From: Haloterrigena sp. H1
GTDB taxonomy: Archaea; Halobacteriota; Halobacteria; Halobacteriales; Natrialbaceae
NCBI RefSeq assembly: GCF_005938085.1
Contig: NZ_SMZK01000001.1
Span: forward strand, 248,001-312,000
Length of the DNA: 64,000 bases
Reading direction: 5' to 3'
Of the stretch, positions 53,789 through 63,767 are shown one piece after another. Below the pieces are notes generated by a model. The model was not told the origin of the DNA. It searched no databases and was given only the letters and a program-made list of their open reading frames with translations. The translations under genes and the position numbers were made by a program. Every line of letters starts with the position of its first letter. Positions within the stretch are counted from its first letter, which is position 1.

Positions 53789-54025
53789 AGCGAGGTGTGT
53801 GGCAGGGACCGTCAGCCGACCGACGCTCGGCGCGTGCTGGCAGCGACGCCAGACACGAACCGGCACGTATCGCCCGGCAGTTGGGTCAGGCGGGCCCCAT
53901 CGCCCAGTTGTCTCGTCTCTCTTTGTTGCCCCTCAATGAGGATTCCGAAAGCCAGCCGGCGGATCCCGACCAGTTCGAAAACCGGAACGAAAAAGGCCAA
54001 GGTTAGACTGCCTCTAAACCGAGCT

Positions 54026-54940
54026 ATGGCCGAAGACGGTACCACCGACGGCGGGCGAAGCGGGTTCGCGCGAGCGTCGTGGGTCAACGTCCTCGGGAAC
54101 GTCGCCAAGATCGTCGCCGAGGGGGCGGCGGGTTATGCCTTTGGCAGCGTTGCCTTGCTGGCGGACGCGGCTCACTCGGTGGCCGATCTCGTCGCCAGCG
54201 TCGTCGTGCTCGTCTGGGGACGAAGCGCGTTCGACGAACCCGACGAGACGCACCCACACGGGCACGATCGAATCGAACCGCTGACCGCGCTGTTCGTCGG
54301 TGCCGTCATCGCGTTGCTCGGGCTGAACCTCCTCTACCGGTCGCTCGAGGGGATCGTCTCCGGAACCGACGTCGAATTCAGCCCACTGTTGCTCGCGGCG
54401 CTCGTCCTCTCGATCGCCGATATGTATCTCGTCTACCGCTACACCGTCCGGATCAACGAGCGGCTTGAGTCGACCGCGCTCACCGCGCTCGCGGTGGACT
54501 GTCTGAACGACATCTATACGTCGATCGCCGCGATCGTCGGCGTGCTCGGCGTACTGGTCGGTGTCCCGCTGCTCGACCCTCTCGCCGGCGGACTGGTCAG
54601 TCTGCTGGTCGTCTATCAGGGCGTCGAGATCGGCAAAGAAAACGTCGAGTACCTCATCGGTGCTGCCCCCTGTCCCGAAAAGCGAGCGGAGATTACCCAT
54701 GCCCTGCGGTGTCACCCGGCCGTCCAGGGAGTTCACGACCTGACCGTCTTCTACGACGGGACCGTCCTCGAGGTCGAAGTCCACGCCGAAGTCGACGGCG
54801 ACATTCCCTTCCGGGAGGCTCACGACGTCGAATCGGAGCTGGTCACTCGGCTGCGCGGGATCGACGACGTCGGTGATGCCCACGTTCATCTCGACCCCTC
54901 CGGGATCGGCGAATGGAAGGATTCGATCGACGACGACTGA
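54026..54940 (+). CDS. Cation diffusion facilitator (CDF) transporter
   Basis: 304 aa. Six membrane helices precede a cytoplasmic ferredoxin-like C-terminal domain (about 205-300). Metal-site residues are visible in TM2 (DAAHSVAD) and TM5 (DCLND). CDF proteins exchange Zn2+, Mn2+, Fe2+ or Co2+ for H+; which metal cannot be told. The ATG at 54026 gives family length; the longer frame upstream is shadow. The stop TGA (54938-54940) shares its A with a family 1 palindrome. Confidence 0.9.
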   Translation: MAEDGTTDGGRSGFARASWVNVLGNVAKIVAEGAAGYAFGSVALLADAAHSVADLVASVVVLVWGRSAFDEPDETHPHGHDRIEPLTALFVGAVIALLGLNLLYRSLEGIVSGTDVEFSPLLLAALVLSIADMYLVYRYTVRINERLESTALTALAVDCLNDIYTSIAAIVGVLGVLVGVPLLDPLAGGLVSLLVVYQGVEIGKENVEYLIGAAPCPEKRAEITHALRCHPAVQGVHDLTVFYDGTVLEVEVHAEVDGDIPFREAHDVESELVTRLRGIDDVGDAHVHLDPSGIGEWKDSIDDD

Positions 54941-55019
54941 TACGGTTTGCTGTAACGATGTACCGGTGCAACCGCGACCGCCCTGCGTTGCACCGGTAAT
55001 GATTTACAGTAGACCGTAT
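54940..55019. repeat. Palindromic element, family 1, copy d
   Basis: 80 bp. Its first base is the A of the TGA stop codon of the CDF gene. Outer arms ATACGGTTTGCTGTAA and TTACAGTAGACCGTAT; inner stem ACCGGTGCAACG-like with CGTTGCACCGGT. Confidence 0.85.
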
Positions 55020-55120
55020 GAGACCGGTTGCAGTCACTGGCTGATGGTTATCGTATGAAATCCGACCGCCGATTAGCCGCGACGCGAGCTTTTATGCTAC
55101 GTGACCACAGGCTACCCGGT

Positions 55121-56041
55121 ATGGAAGTCGGAGACGTCCGCGAGGTCACGACTGGAGACTGTTCGGAGCTCTACTATCTCGATACGGGGATGTACGACAC
55201 GAACGAGTACGGGGCCGTCTACATTATCGACGACGACCGGCCCGCCGTCGTCGACACCGGCATCGGCACCAACTACGAGTTAGTCCTTGAGGCACTGGCC
55301 GAGGTCGGCATCGACGAGGACGACCTCGAGGTCATCGCACTCACCCACATCCACCTCGACCACGCCGGCGGCGCGGGCTTTCTCGCCCGGGACTATCCGA
55401 ATGCCGACGTCTACGTCCACCCGATCGGGACCGACCACATGGCCGATCCCTCGCGGCTGGTCGCGGGAACGAAAGCAGCTGTCGGCGAGCAGTGGCAATA
55501 CTACGTCGAACCCGAACCCATTCCGGACGAGCGGATCGTCGAAATCGAAGACGGCGACGTCATCGACCTCGGCACCCACGAACTGCGCGTTCACGCGGCA
55601 CCGGGCCACGCGCCACACCAGGTAGTCTTCGAAGATCCCCAAAACAACGCGGTCTTCGTCGCCGACGCCGCCGGGATCTGGGTGCCAAAACTCGAGGAGA
55701 TCCGGGTGACATCGCCACCTTCGAACTTCGACTTCGAGCAGTGTCTTGCCGACCTCGAGACACTCGAGGCGCTCGATCCGGACGTGTTCTGCTATCCTCA
55801 TTTTGGCCCCCGATTCGTCGGCGACGACCTCGAGACGGCCCTCGAGGAGTACGCCATCGTCCTCGAGGAGTGGGTCGACGCGGTCGCACAGAAACGAGAC
55901 GGACTCGAGGACGACGAGGCAGTCATCGAGCATTTCGCCACGACGACCGACATGGCCGACGTCTGGGGCGAGGAGAAAGCCAGCGAGGAGGCGAAGCTGA
56001 ACACCCGCGGTGTCCTGGGTTATCTCGAGCATCGGGAGTGA
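55121..56041 (+). CDS. MBL-fold metallo-hydrolase
   Basis: 306 aa, a metallo-beta-lactamase-fold hydrolase. Zinc ligands HIHLDH at 76-81, with H and D ligands later (HAAPGHAPHQ, then VADAAG). The C-terminal 90 residues are helical. The product could be a glyoxalase-II-like thioesterase, an arylsulfatase or a nuclease; the sequence does not decide. The ATG at 55121 (MEVGDVREVTTGDCSELYYL) is chosen. Confidence 0.88.
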   Translation: MEVGDVREVTTGDCSELYYLDTGMYDTNEYGAVYIIDDDRPAVVDTGIGTNYELVLEALAEVGIDEDDLEVIALTHIHLDHAGGAGFLARDYPNADVYVHPIGTDHMADPSRLVAGTKAAVGEQWQYYVEPEPIPDERIVEIEDGDVIDLGTHELRVHAAPGHAPHQVVFEDPQNNAVFVADAAGIWVPKLEEIRVTSPPSNFDFEQCLADLETLEALDPDVFCYPHFGPRFVGDDLETALEEYAIVLEEWVDAVAQKRDGLEDDEAVIEHFATTTDMADVWGEEKASEEAKLNTRGVLGYLEHRE

Positions 56042-56178
56042 TCGTCGCCGCAGTGGGTGGATGGCACCGTCTCGAGTGACGCCGTCGAAGCGATTCCTGT
56101 CGAGCGGTGAATAAACGCGCCGCCACCGGCCGACGGTTTCATCACGTTTTATTTCCGTGGGTGATATTCTCACGCAGT

Positions 56179-58158
56179 ATGAGCTGGCGGGACGCCGAAC
56201 GAGAGTACGTAGACGCGGTCATCGGAGACACCCCGCTCGGGCGGCTGTTCGAAGACGCTGCCGCGCGCAACGCGAACCGGCCAGCACAGCAGTACAAAGG
56301 CGGCGTCTACGACCGATCGCTGACCGGGGCCGCGTTGTCCGCTGCGACACCCGGCGAGTTCCGCCCGCTCTCGTACGCCGAGCTGCGCACGATCGTCCGC
56401 CGGCTTTCGGCTGGCTTTCGCACGCTCGGGGTCGAGCGCGGCGACCGGGTCGCCATCTTCTCGGCGACGCGCATGGAGTGGGCCCAGTCGGACTTCGCTC
56501 TGCTGTCGGCCGGCGCGGTCGTGACGACCGTCTACACGGGGTCCTCGCCAGAGCAGGTTCACTACCTCCTCGACGATCCCGACGCCGACGGCGTCGTCGT
56601 CGAGAACCAAACCCTGCTCGAGCGGGTCCTCGCTGTCGAAGACGACCTCGACCTCGAGTTTCTCGTCTCGATCGACGACCTCGAGGGCTACGACGACCGC
56701 GACGACATCCTGACCCTCGGTGAGGTCTACGATCGCGGCGAGGCGGCCTTCGACCGCGAGGCCTACGAGACTCGCCTTGCGGAGACAGACCTCGACGACC
56801 TGGCGAGTCTGATCTATACGAGCGGGACGACGGGCCAGCCCAAAGGCGTCCAGCTCACCCACGGGAACTTTCGGGCGAACGTCAATGGGGTTCGGAAACG
56901 CTTCGGCCCACGACCGGACAGGGCCGACGACGTCCCCACGCTCGACGCGGAGTCGGTGGCGGTGTCGTATCTGCCGCTGGCACACGTCTTCGAGCGGACC
57001 GCCGGCCACTTCGTCATGTTCGCGACCGGTGCCTGCGTCGTCTACGCGGAGAGTCCGGACACGCTCAAGGAAGATTTCGGTGCCGTCGAGCCGACGACGG
57101 CGACGAGCGTCCCCCGCGTCTACGAGACGATCTACGATACCATTCGCGAGGAGGCACAGACCTCGAGCGTCACAGCGCGCCTGTTCGAGTGGGCGACCGA
57201 CGTCGGAATCGCGTACCAGCAGGCCGACTCGCCGGGGCCCGTGTTGCGTGCCCAACGAGCGATCGCCGATCGGCTGGTCTTCTCGTCGGTTCGGGACGCA
57301 CTCGGTGGCAACCTCGAGTTGCTGATCAGCGGCGGCGGCAGCCTCTCGGCGGAACTCTGCCGGCTCTATCACGCGATGGGGCTGCCGATCTACGAGGGCT
57401 ACGGATTGACCGAGACCGCGCCGGTCGTCTCGACGAACCCACCGGACGCCGTAAAGATCGGAACGATCGGCCTACCGCTGTCGAACGTCGAAGTGACAGT
57501 CGACGAGACTGTCGTCGATCAGGCAGCCTTCACGGACGATCCCGGCGCAGTCGGCGAACTCCTCGTGCGCGGGCCGAACGTCACGCAGGGCTACTGGAAC
57601 GATCCTGCCGCGACACGGCGTGCGTTTACCGACGACGCTCCCGGGGGGCCAGCCGACGCGTCGACGGGTCGATGGTTCCGGACCGGCGACATCATCCACA
57701 TCCGTCCCGACGGCTACCTCGAGTTTCGCGATCGACTCAAACAGCTCATCGTCCTCTCGACGGGAAAAAACGTCGCCCCCGGGCCGCTCGAGGATGCGTT
57801 TGCTGCCAGTGAGGTTGTCGATCAGGCGATGGTCGTCGGCGACGGTGAGAAGTTCGTCGGGGCGTTGCTGGTTCCGAACGAGGAACATATCCGGTCGTGG
57901 GCCGACGAAGACGGTATTGAGCTCCCGGCAAGCTCGCAGGCGATGTGTGACGACGAGCGTGTCCGCGCGTACGTCCAACGGGAGGTCGACCGGATCAACG
58001 AGGATTTTCAGGCACACGAGACGATCAAGCAGTTCGAACTCGTCCCCCGGGAGTTCACCGAGGAAAACGACATGCTTACCCCGACGATGAAAAAGAAACG
58101 TCGGGTCATCGTAGACCGGTTCGAGGACCGAATCGACCGAATGTACGCGAGCGCGTGA
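56179..58158 (+). CDS. Long-chain acyl-CoA synthetase
   Basis: 659 aa AMP-forming ligase that activates fatty acids with CoA. P-loop YTSGTTGQPKG at 213-223, the A5-type motif YEGYGLTETAP around residue 410, and GRWFRTGDI then KNVAPGPLEDAF in the C-terminal domain. The ATG at 56179 (MSWRDAEREYVDAVIGD) is preferred. A thiolase is encoded at 62402-63583, so the two could serve one fatty-acid pathway, though separated by an antiporter and an aldehyde oxidoreductase. Confidence 0.93.
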   Translation: MSWRDAEREYVDAVIGDTPLGRLFEDAAARNANRPAQQYKGGVYDRSLTGAALSAATPGEFRPLSYAELRTIVRRLSAGFRTLGVERGDRVAIFSATRMEWAQSDFALLSAGAVVTTVYTGSSPEQVHYLLDDPDADGVVVENQTLLERVLAVEDDLDLEFLVSIDDLEGYDDRDDILTLGEVYDRGEAAFDREAYETRLAETDLDDLASLIYTSGTTGQPKGVQLTHGNFRANVNGVRKRFGPRPDRADDVPTLDAESVAVSYLPLAHVFERTAGHFVMFATGACVVYAESPDTLKEDFGAVEPTTATSVPRVYETIYDTIREEAQTSSVTARLFEWATDVGIAYQQADSPGPVLRAQRAIADRLVFSSVRDALGGNLELLISGGGSLSAELCRLYHAMGLPIYEGYGLTETAPVVSTNPPDAVKIGTIGLPLSNVEVTVDETVVDQAAFTDDPGAVGELLVRGPNVTQGYWNDPAATRRAFTDDAPGGPADASTGRWFRTGDIIHIRPDGYLEFRDRLKQLIVLSTGKNVAPGPLEDAFAASEVVDQAMVVGDGEKFVGALLVPNEEHIRSWADEDGIELPASSQAMCDDERVRAYVQREVDRINEDFQAHETIKQFELVPREFTEENDMLTPTMKKKRRVIVDRFEDRIDRMYASA

Positions 58159-58329
58159 TCGGCTGCCACCGCGCGACTGGGGTATCGTCCGGCGTTCGGC
58201 GACCGTTTCGCCGTGTTTGTGTCTTGCCGTGTCTCACAGGAGTTATCCTATTCGAGTGTCTCCATTGAAACGAATGGATAGCGCTGACGTATCGGTCTCT
58301 CGACTGGCTGTGGCCCGGCAGTTGCAGCC

Positions 58330-60213
58330 ATGAGTGCGGCTGGTGGCGGTAACCTGCTCGTTCTCGTCGCTGTGATCGTCGGACTTGGCGTCGTTTCACA
58401 GCTTCTCTCGGCGAAGTTTCGGGTTCCGAGTGTCCTCTTTCTCATCGTCGCTGGCGTCGCCATCGGCCCGGAAGGACTCGGCGTTCTGTCGGTCGAGTCG
58501 TTCGGCGGGGGCAGCGGGCTCTCGACGATCGTCGGACTGAGCGTCGCGATCATCGTCTTCGAGGGTGCGTTCCACCTCAAGATCGACAAGATCAGGAAGG
58601 CACCGGCTGCCGTCTTGCGATTGACGACAGTCGGCGCGGGGATCGCACTGGCCGGGACCGCCATCGCGGTTCGCGTGTTTCTCGAGGCACAGTGGGACAT
58701 CGCGCTGTTGATCGGCGCGCTCTTGGTCGCCACCGGGCCGACGGTCATCACGCCGATCCTGAAAGTCGTCCCCGTCCGCGATCGGGTCGCAGCGACCCTC
58801 GAGACGGAGGGGATCGTCAACGACGTGACGGCGGCGATCCTGGCTGTCGTGCTGTTCAAAGCGATGACCGTCCGGGAGCTGACCCCCGACATCTACCTCC
58901 AGCTGTTCGCCGAACGGCTGGGGACGGGCCTGCTCGTCGGTGTCATCGTCGCGACGATCGTCTGGGCACTGCTGCAGTACGTCGACCTCTCGCCCGATAA
59001 CGCGCCACAGAACGCCCGCCTGCTCACGCTTGCGGGTGCGATCGTCGCCTTCGGCGCTGCCGATTACGTCTTCTCCGAGGCGGGCGTTGCGGCCGCGGCG
59101 ACGGCCGGGCTCATGCTCGGCAACGCCAACCTGCCCTACGAGGAGGACATCGAGGCGTTCAAAGGTGACATCACCTTGCTCGTCCTCTCGTTTGTCTTCA
59201 TTACGCTCGCGGCGTTACTCGAGTTCGAACAGCTGTTTGCGCTCGGACTCGGCGGCGTGGCCGTCGTCGTCGCCGTGATGTTCGTCCTGCGGCCGCTTTT
59301 GGTCTTCCTGTCGACGCGAGGCGACCGGTTTACGATCCGTGAGACGCTGTTTATGAGCGTCGTCGGGCCGCGGGGGATTATTCCAGCCTCGGTCGCGACG
59401 CTGTTTGCGATCCGGCTGCAGACTGCCGAGCCACCGACGAACCCGGCGGGCGCGGATCTGCTCGTCGGCACGGTCTTTCTCGTCATCCTCGTCACGGTCG
59501 TCCTCGAGGGTGGCTTCGCCCGACAGATCGCGGAGAAACTCGACGTGATACCAATGCGTGTACTCATCATCGGCGGCGGCCGCGTCGGTCGCTCGCTGGC
59601 AGAACGGCTCGAAGCGCGCGGTGAAAACGTAGTCTTGATCGAAGACGATCGGTCGGCGCTGAAAGACCTTCGCAACGACGGGTTTACCGCCCGCGAGGGC
59701 GATGGAACCGACGTCGATGTGTTGCGGAGCGCGGGTGCAGAGAACGCCCGCACCGTCGTCGCGGCGACCGGTGACGACGACGTCAACCTCCTCGTAGCAC
59801 AGCTCGCAAAGTCGAAGTTCGACGTCCAGACAGTCATCGCTCGAGCGAACAATCCGTCGAACGCTGCCGCGTTCGAGGACCTCGGCGTCGAGACGATTTC
59901 GGCAGCCGAATCGACTGCGTGGGCGATCGACAACGTGATCGAACGTCCTGCACTCTCGAACTGGATGTCCGAGCTCGGCCGGTCGGGTGACGTCCAGGAG
60001 ATCGAAGTCACCGACGAGACCCTCGTCGGCAAACGAGTCGTCGATGTCGGGGACCAACTCCCCAGTGGCGTCCTCATCGCGCTCGTGAGTCGGAACGGGA
60101 CCAACGAGGTTCCATCAGCCGATGTCGAACTACAGAAGGGCGATCACATCACGCTCATCGGCCGGACCGACGCGGTCCGCGATGCCATCGAGCAGTGCGG
60201 CAAACCGGTCTAA
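58330..60213 (+). CDS. Cation:proton antiporter with TrkA_N and TrkA_C domains
   Basis: 627 aa. The N-terminal 390 residues form about 11-12 membrane helices of the Na+/H+ or K+/H+ exchanger superfamily (CPA1/NhaP-like core, FEGAFHLKIDKIRKAP). A cytoplasmic TrkA_N domain begins at about 409 (RVLIIGGGRVGRSL, GxGxxG), followed by TrkA_C (about 545-625). The RCK-like part suggests regulation by NAD(H) or nucleotides. It removes Na+ or adjusts K+ in a salt-in cell. ATG at 58330. Confidence 0.92.
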   Translation: MSAAGGGNLLVLVAVIVGLGVVSQLLSAKFRVPSVLFLIVAGVAIGPEGLGVLSVESFGGGSGLSTIVGLSVAIIVFEGAFHLKIDKIRKAPAAVLRLTTVGAGIALAGTAIAVRVFLEAQWDIALLIGALLVATGPTVITPILKVVPVRDRVAATLETEGIVNDVTAAILAVVLFKAMTVRELTPDIYLQLFAERLGTGLLVGVIVATIVWALLQYVDLSPDNAPQNARLLTLAGAIVAFGAADYVFSEAGVAAAATAGLMLGNANLPYEEDIEAFKGDITLLVLSFVFITLAALLEFEQLFALGLGGVAVVVAVMFVLRPLLVFLSTRGDRFTIRETLFMSVVGPRGIIPASVATLFAIRLQTAEPPTNPAGADLLVGTVFLVILVTVVLEGGFARQIAEKLDVIPMRVLIIGGGRVGRSLAERLEARGENVVLIEDDRSALKDLRNDGFTAREGDGTDVDVLRSAGAENARTVVAATGDDDVNLLVAQLAKSKFDVQTVIARANNPSNAAAFEDLGVETISAAESTAWAIDNVIERPALSNWMSELGRSGDVQEIEVTDETLVGKRVVDVGDQLPSGVLIALVSRNGTNEVPSADVELQKGDHITLIGRTDAVRDAIEQCGKPV

Positions 60214-60292
60214 GCATCCTCGAGGGTAACCGTCGGATTGCCGACCTACATAACCGACACCGTTTTGCGGCCGTGTCCATCAGTGTGGTAGT

Positions 60293-61978
60293 ATGAAATA
60301 CGCACGGGGACCACTCTGTTCGATCGACGTGGGCGAACGCACGGCTGAGTCCGTCCCGATCGACGATGTCCTCGAGTCCTCGATCGGTGGCCGGGCACTC
60401 GGGACGCGACTCGCCCACGACCGGATCCCGTTCGATGCCGATCCGCTGGGGGCCGACAACCGGCTGTACTTCGCGACGGGACCGCTCCAGCACTCGACGA
60501 TGAGCTTCACTGGACGGATGTCGGCGACCGGCGTTTCGCCGTTGACCGATGGTCTGTTGTCGTCGAACGCCGGCGGGTTCCTCTCGCGGAACTTCACCGG
60601 GACGGGCTACAGCGCCGTTGAAGTCTCCGGTGCGAGCGACGACCTCGTGATCGTCCACGTCACGGATGACGGTGTCGACTTCGAGGCCGTTCCCGAACTC
60701 GCGGAGGCGACCGTTCCCGAGACCTGCGAGCACATCGAAGACGAACACGGCCTCGGCTCGGAGCACACCGTCGTCATCGGGCCAGCCGGCGAGAACGAGG
60801 TCCGGTTCGCCTCGATCATGACCTCCGAGGAGCGCGCCTTCGGCCGCGGCGGGCTCGGCGCGGTGCTGGGCGCGAAAAACGTCAAGGCGATTACCTTTGA
60901 CGGTGACTCGACTCGCGAGGTCGAGCTCCCGCCGCTGCAGATGGAGATCCACGGCGAGGCCGCCAACTCCGATAGCCCGATGCGCGATCAGGGGACCACG
61001 TCGGTCACGGAGTACGCGAACATGGTCGAGGCGCTGCCGACCCGGTACTTCTCGGAACTCTCTTTCGAGGGGATCGAGGGCGTCAATGGCGACCGCGTCG
61101 AGGAAAAGAAGTACAAAAAAGGCACCTGCTCGTCGTGTGCCTTTGCCTGCAAACTGCCGACCCGCGATGAGGAATCCGGCCTCGAGACCGAAGGCCCCGA
61201 GTACGAGACGCTAATGGCCTTCGGCCCCAACTCCGGCATCGACGACATCGTCGACGTAATGCAATCGAACAAGCTGTGTGACGAACTCGGACTCGACACG
61301 ATCTCCGCGGGCGACACCGTCGCCGCCTACCTCGCGAGTGAAGACGAGTTCGGCAACGCTGAATTGATCCACGATCTCGTCAAGCAAATCGCCTACCGCG
61401 AGGGCGTCGGCGACCAGCTCGCGGAGGGAATCGATCGTATCCACGACGATCTGGGCGTCGAAAACTGGACTGCCAAAGGCATGGAGTTCCCGGCCCACGA
61501 CGGCCGCACCCTAAACGGCCAGGGGCTGGCCTTCGCCACCTCGAATCGCGGTGCCGACCACATGTACGCCGAGTTCTACCCCTACGAGTACCCGCTGGTC
61601 GACGCCGACGATGCCTTCGACAAGGCCGGGCTCGAGGGCAAACCGCCGAAAGTCGTCGAACTGGAGAACATCAACGTGATCAAAGACAGCGCCGTCCTCT
61701 GTAAGTTCTCGCGGGACTTCATCACCGAAGACCGCTTCGAGACCTTGCTCGACGCCGACTACGAGGAGTTGCTCGCGATCGGAGGTGAGATCGTCTCGCT
61801 CGAACGCCACTTCAACAACCAGCGCGGCTTCGACCGCGAGGACGACGCGGTGCCCTACGAGATTCCCGACTTCGAGCAGGGCCTCGAGGAGTACTACGAC
61901 GAACGCGGCTGGAACGACGACGGGACGGTCCCCGACGCGGCACTCGAGGGGAGTACAGACATCGTCGCCGACGACTGA
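60293..61978 (+). CDS. Aldehyde ferredoxin oxidoreductase family protein
   Basis: 561 aa, a tungsten/molybdenum-pterin enzyme of the AOR family. Four cysteines for the 4Fe-4S cluster: C279, C282, C286 (CSSCAFAC) and C470 (AVLCKFSRDF). Family members oxidise aldehydes to acids with ferredoxin. Haloarchaeal members are mostly of unknown substrate. A W/Mo-transport gene was not seen nearby. ATG at 60293 (MKYARGPLCSIDVGER) is the family start, with the downstream GGRALGTRLA block. Confidence 0.93.
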   Translation: MKYARGPLCSIDVGERTAESVPIDDVLESSIGGRALGTRLAHDRIPFDADPLGADNRLYFATGPLQHSTMSFTGRMSATGVSPLTDGLLSSNAGGFLSRNFTGTGYSAVEVSGASDDLVIVHVTDDGVDFEAVPELAEATVPETCEHIEDEHGLGSEHTVVIGPAGENEVRFASIMTSEERAFGRGGLGAVLGAKNVKAITFDGDSTREVELPPLQMEIHGEAANSDSPMRDQGTTSVTEYANMVEALPTRYFSELSFEGIEGVNGDRVEEKKYKKGTCSSCAFACKLPTRDEESGLETEGPEYETLMAFGPNSGIDDIVDVMQSNKLCDELGLDTISAGDTVAAYLASEDEFGNAELIHDLVKQIAYREGVGDQLAEGIDRIHDDLGVENWTAKGMEFPAHDGRTLNGQGLAFATSNRGADHMYAEFYPYEYPLVDADDAFDKAGLEGKPPKVVELENINVIKDSAVLCKFSRDFITEDRFETLLDADYEELLAIGGEIVSLERHFNNQRGFDREDDAVPYEIPDFEQGLEEYYDERGWNDDGTVPDAALEGSTDIVADD

Positions 61979-62011
61979 TCTCAGCGACCCGACGCGAGTC
62001 GTTGCGTTCTG

Positions 62012-62347
62012 TCACTTCCCACGCCCAGCGTTGTCGCTGTCGTCCTCGAGGTCGTCTGCCGTGAGCCGCTTGTCGCCGCGGGACGGCAGCGAGGTGTCGT
62101 CGGCCCGCGAGGGGTGGATGTTGACGTTGTTTCCCCGATAGGGATCCGTTTCGGGGTCGTAGGACAGCTCGCTGCGCTCGAAGAGGTAGATGAAAAAGCC
62201 GATCACCGGAACGAAAAACGTCAGTGCAGCCCACTTTTTCGGTGGCTCGAGGCCAACTCGCCCGGCGTCGTAGTAGGTGACGGCGGTCAGGCCCAGATGC
62301 CAGACGAGCGGAATCCCCACGAGTATCGCCAGCAACAGCCGTTGCAT
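62012..62347 (-). CDS. Small membrane protein with phospholipase-D N-terminal-like segment
   Basis: 111 aa. Two helices (about 4-24 and 42-58, KKWAALTFFVPVIGFFIYL) are followed by a charged tail with FERSELSYD and a polar C-terminus. The helix pair and FxxxPxxGFxxY spacing resemble the PLDc_N (phospholipase D nuclease N-terminal) segment. Role unknown. Convergent with the aldehyde oxidoreductase gene (33 nt between stops). ATG at 62347. Confidence 0.75.
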   Translation of the reverse strand: MQRLLLAILVGIPLVWHLGLTAVTYYDAGRVGLEPPKKWAALTFFVPVIGFFIYLFERSELSYDPETDPYRGNNVNIHPSRADDTSLPSRGDKRLTADDLEDDSDNAGRGK

Positions 62348-62401
62348 ACACGTGCTGACGCGCTCGAGCTACCTAAATCGCCGGTTGCCCGATCGCGCAT
62401 C

Positions 62402-63583
62402 TCAGTTGACCTCGAACTCGATCGCAGCCCCTTGTCCGAAGCCAACACACAGCGTCGCCAACCCGAGACCGCCGCCACGTTTCCGGAGTTCGTTGATCAG
62501 CGTGACGGGCAGGCGGGCACCCGAGGCCCCCAGCGGGTGGCCGATCGCGATCGCGCCGCCGTTGACGTTGAAGATTTCGGGGTCGATACCCAGTTCGTCA
62601 CGCGAGTACAGCGCCTGGCTGGCGAAGGCCTCGTTGAGTTCCACGAGGTCGTAGTCGTCGATATCGCGACCGTTGCGCTCGAGCAGGCCCCGCGTCGCCG
62701 GAACCGGGCCGATCCCCATCACGGTGGGGTCGACGCCGGCGACGTTGTTCATGCCGACCTCGGCCATGATCTCGAGGTCGTGCTCGTCGGCGAACGCCTC
62801 GCTCGTGACGAGCAGGGCGGCCGCGCCGTCGGAGATCTGGGAGGCATTACCGGGGGTAACCATGCCATCGGATTTGAAAACGGTCGGTAGCTCGGCGAGT
62901 TTCTGGGGGGTGGTGCCGGGCCGGAGCCCCTCGTCTTCGGTGACGGTGCCGTCGTCATCGACGGCTTCGCCGTCTGCTCGTTGCGTCTCTGACGCAACGC
63001 TGGTGTCGATCGGGACGAGCTCGTCGTCGAAGCGGCCCGATTCGGTGGCGTCGACCGCGCGCTGCTGGCTGCGGGCGGCGTACTCGTCCTGTTGCTCACG
63101 GCTGATGTCGTACTCCTCGGCGACCTTTTCGGCGGTCATTCCCATCTGGAGTTCGCCGACGTTGTAGAGTTCGGCCAGCCGTGGGTGGACACTGCCCATG
63201 TTCTCGCCCATCGGGACGCGGCTCATGTTCTCGACGCCGCCGGCGATGACGGCGTCGCGGTTGCCGGCCGCGATGGCGTCGGATGCAGAGATGATCGCCT
63301 GCATCGAGGAGGCACACCATCGGTTAATCGTCGCTGCCGGAACGCCTTCGCCCAGTTCCGAGAGCAAGGCGATGACGCGGGCGACGTTGTTCCCCTGCTC
63401 GCCGCGTTGCTGGGCACACCCCCACATCAGATCGTCGATCTCGTCGCTCGAGAGGCCCGTTTCCGCGAGGATCTCGTCGATCAGCGGGACTGAGAGGTCT
63501 TCGCTGCGGACATCCGCGAACACGCCGTCCTCTTTCCCCTGTGGCGTCCGGACTGCCTTCACGACGACTGGCGTCTGTGTCAT
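62402..63583 (-). CDS. Thiolase (acetyl-CoA acyltransferase)
   Basis: 393 aa thiolase. The nucleophilic cysteine C90 lies in NRWCASSMQAI; the histidine in IAIGHPLGASGA and the second cysteine in LCVGFGQGA complete the active site. It could act in beta-oxidation or acetoacetyl-CoA synthesis; the zinc-type motif set fits degradative thiolases. The ATG at 63583 is well placed. Divergent from the DUF5806 gene, with 184 bp between them. Confidence 0.95.
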   Translation of the reverse strand: MTQTPVVVKAVRTPQGKEDGVFADVRSEDLSVPLIDEILAETGLSSDEIDDLMWGCAQQRGEQGNNVARVIALLSELGEGVPAATINRWCASSMQAIISASDAIAAGNRDAVIAGGVENMSRVPMGENMGSVHPRLAELYNVGELQMGMTAEKVAEEYDISREQQDEYAARSQQRAVDATESGRFDDELVPIDTSVASETQRADGEAVDDDGTVTEDEGLRPGTTPQKLAELPTVFKSDGMVTPGNASQISDGAAALLVTSEAFADEHDLEIMAEVGMNNVAGVDPTVMGIGPVPATRGLLERNGRDIDDYDLVELNEAFASQALYSRDELGIDPEIFNVNGGAIAIGHPLGASGARLPVTLINELRKRGGGLGLATLCVGFGQGAAIEFEVN

Positions 63584-63767
63584 GTCCTACCAAATGCCGT
63601 ACATGGCCTTAAATCCGGTCGAACTCGAGTTCATACGCGAGCCGTTTACGGCCAGTGAACCCCCCGATGGGTCGATTTCTACCGCGATCGGTCGCGGATC
63701 GCTGCCGTCCGATGAGCGGACTCGCTCGAGAACAACCCTTATCTCGAGTTATTGGTAATACGCGGAC

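Noticed and set aside
53381..54025. Fluoride or magnesium riboswitch upstream of crcB or mgtE
   Set aside because: No recognisable conserved core sequence was seen. Archaeal riboswitches of these classes are rare.
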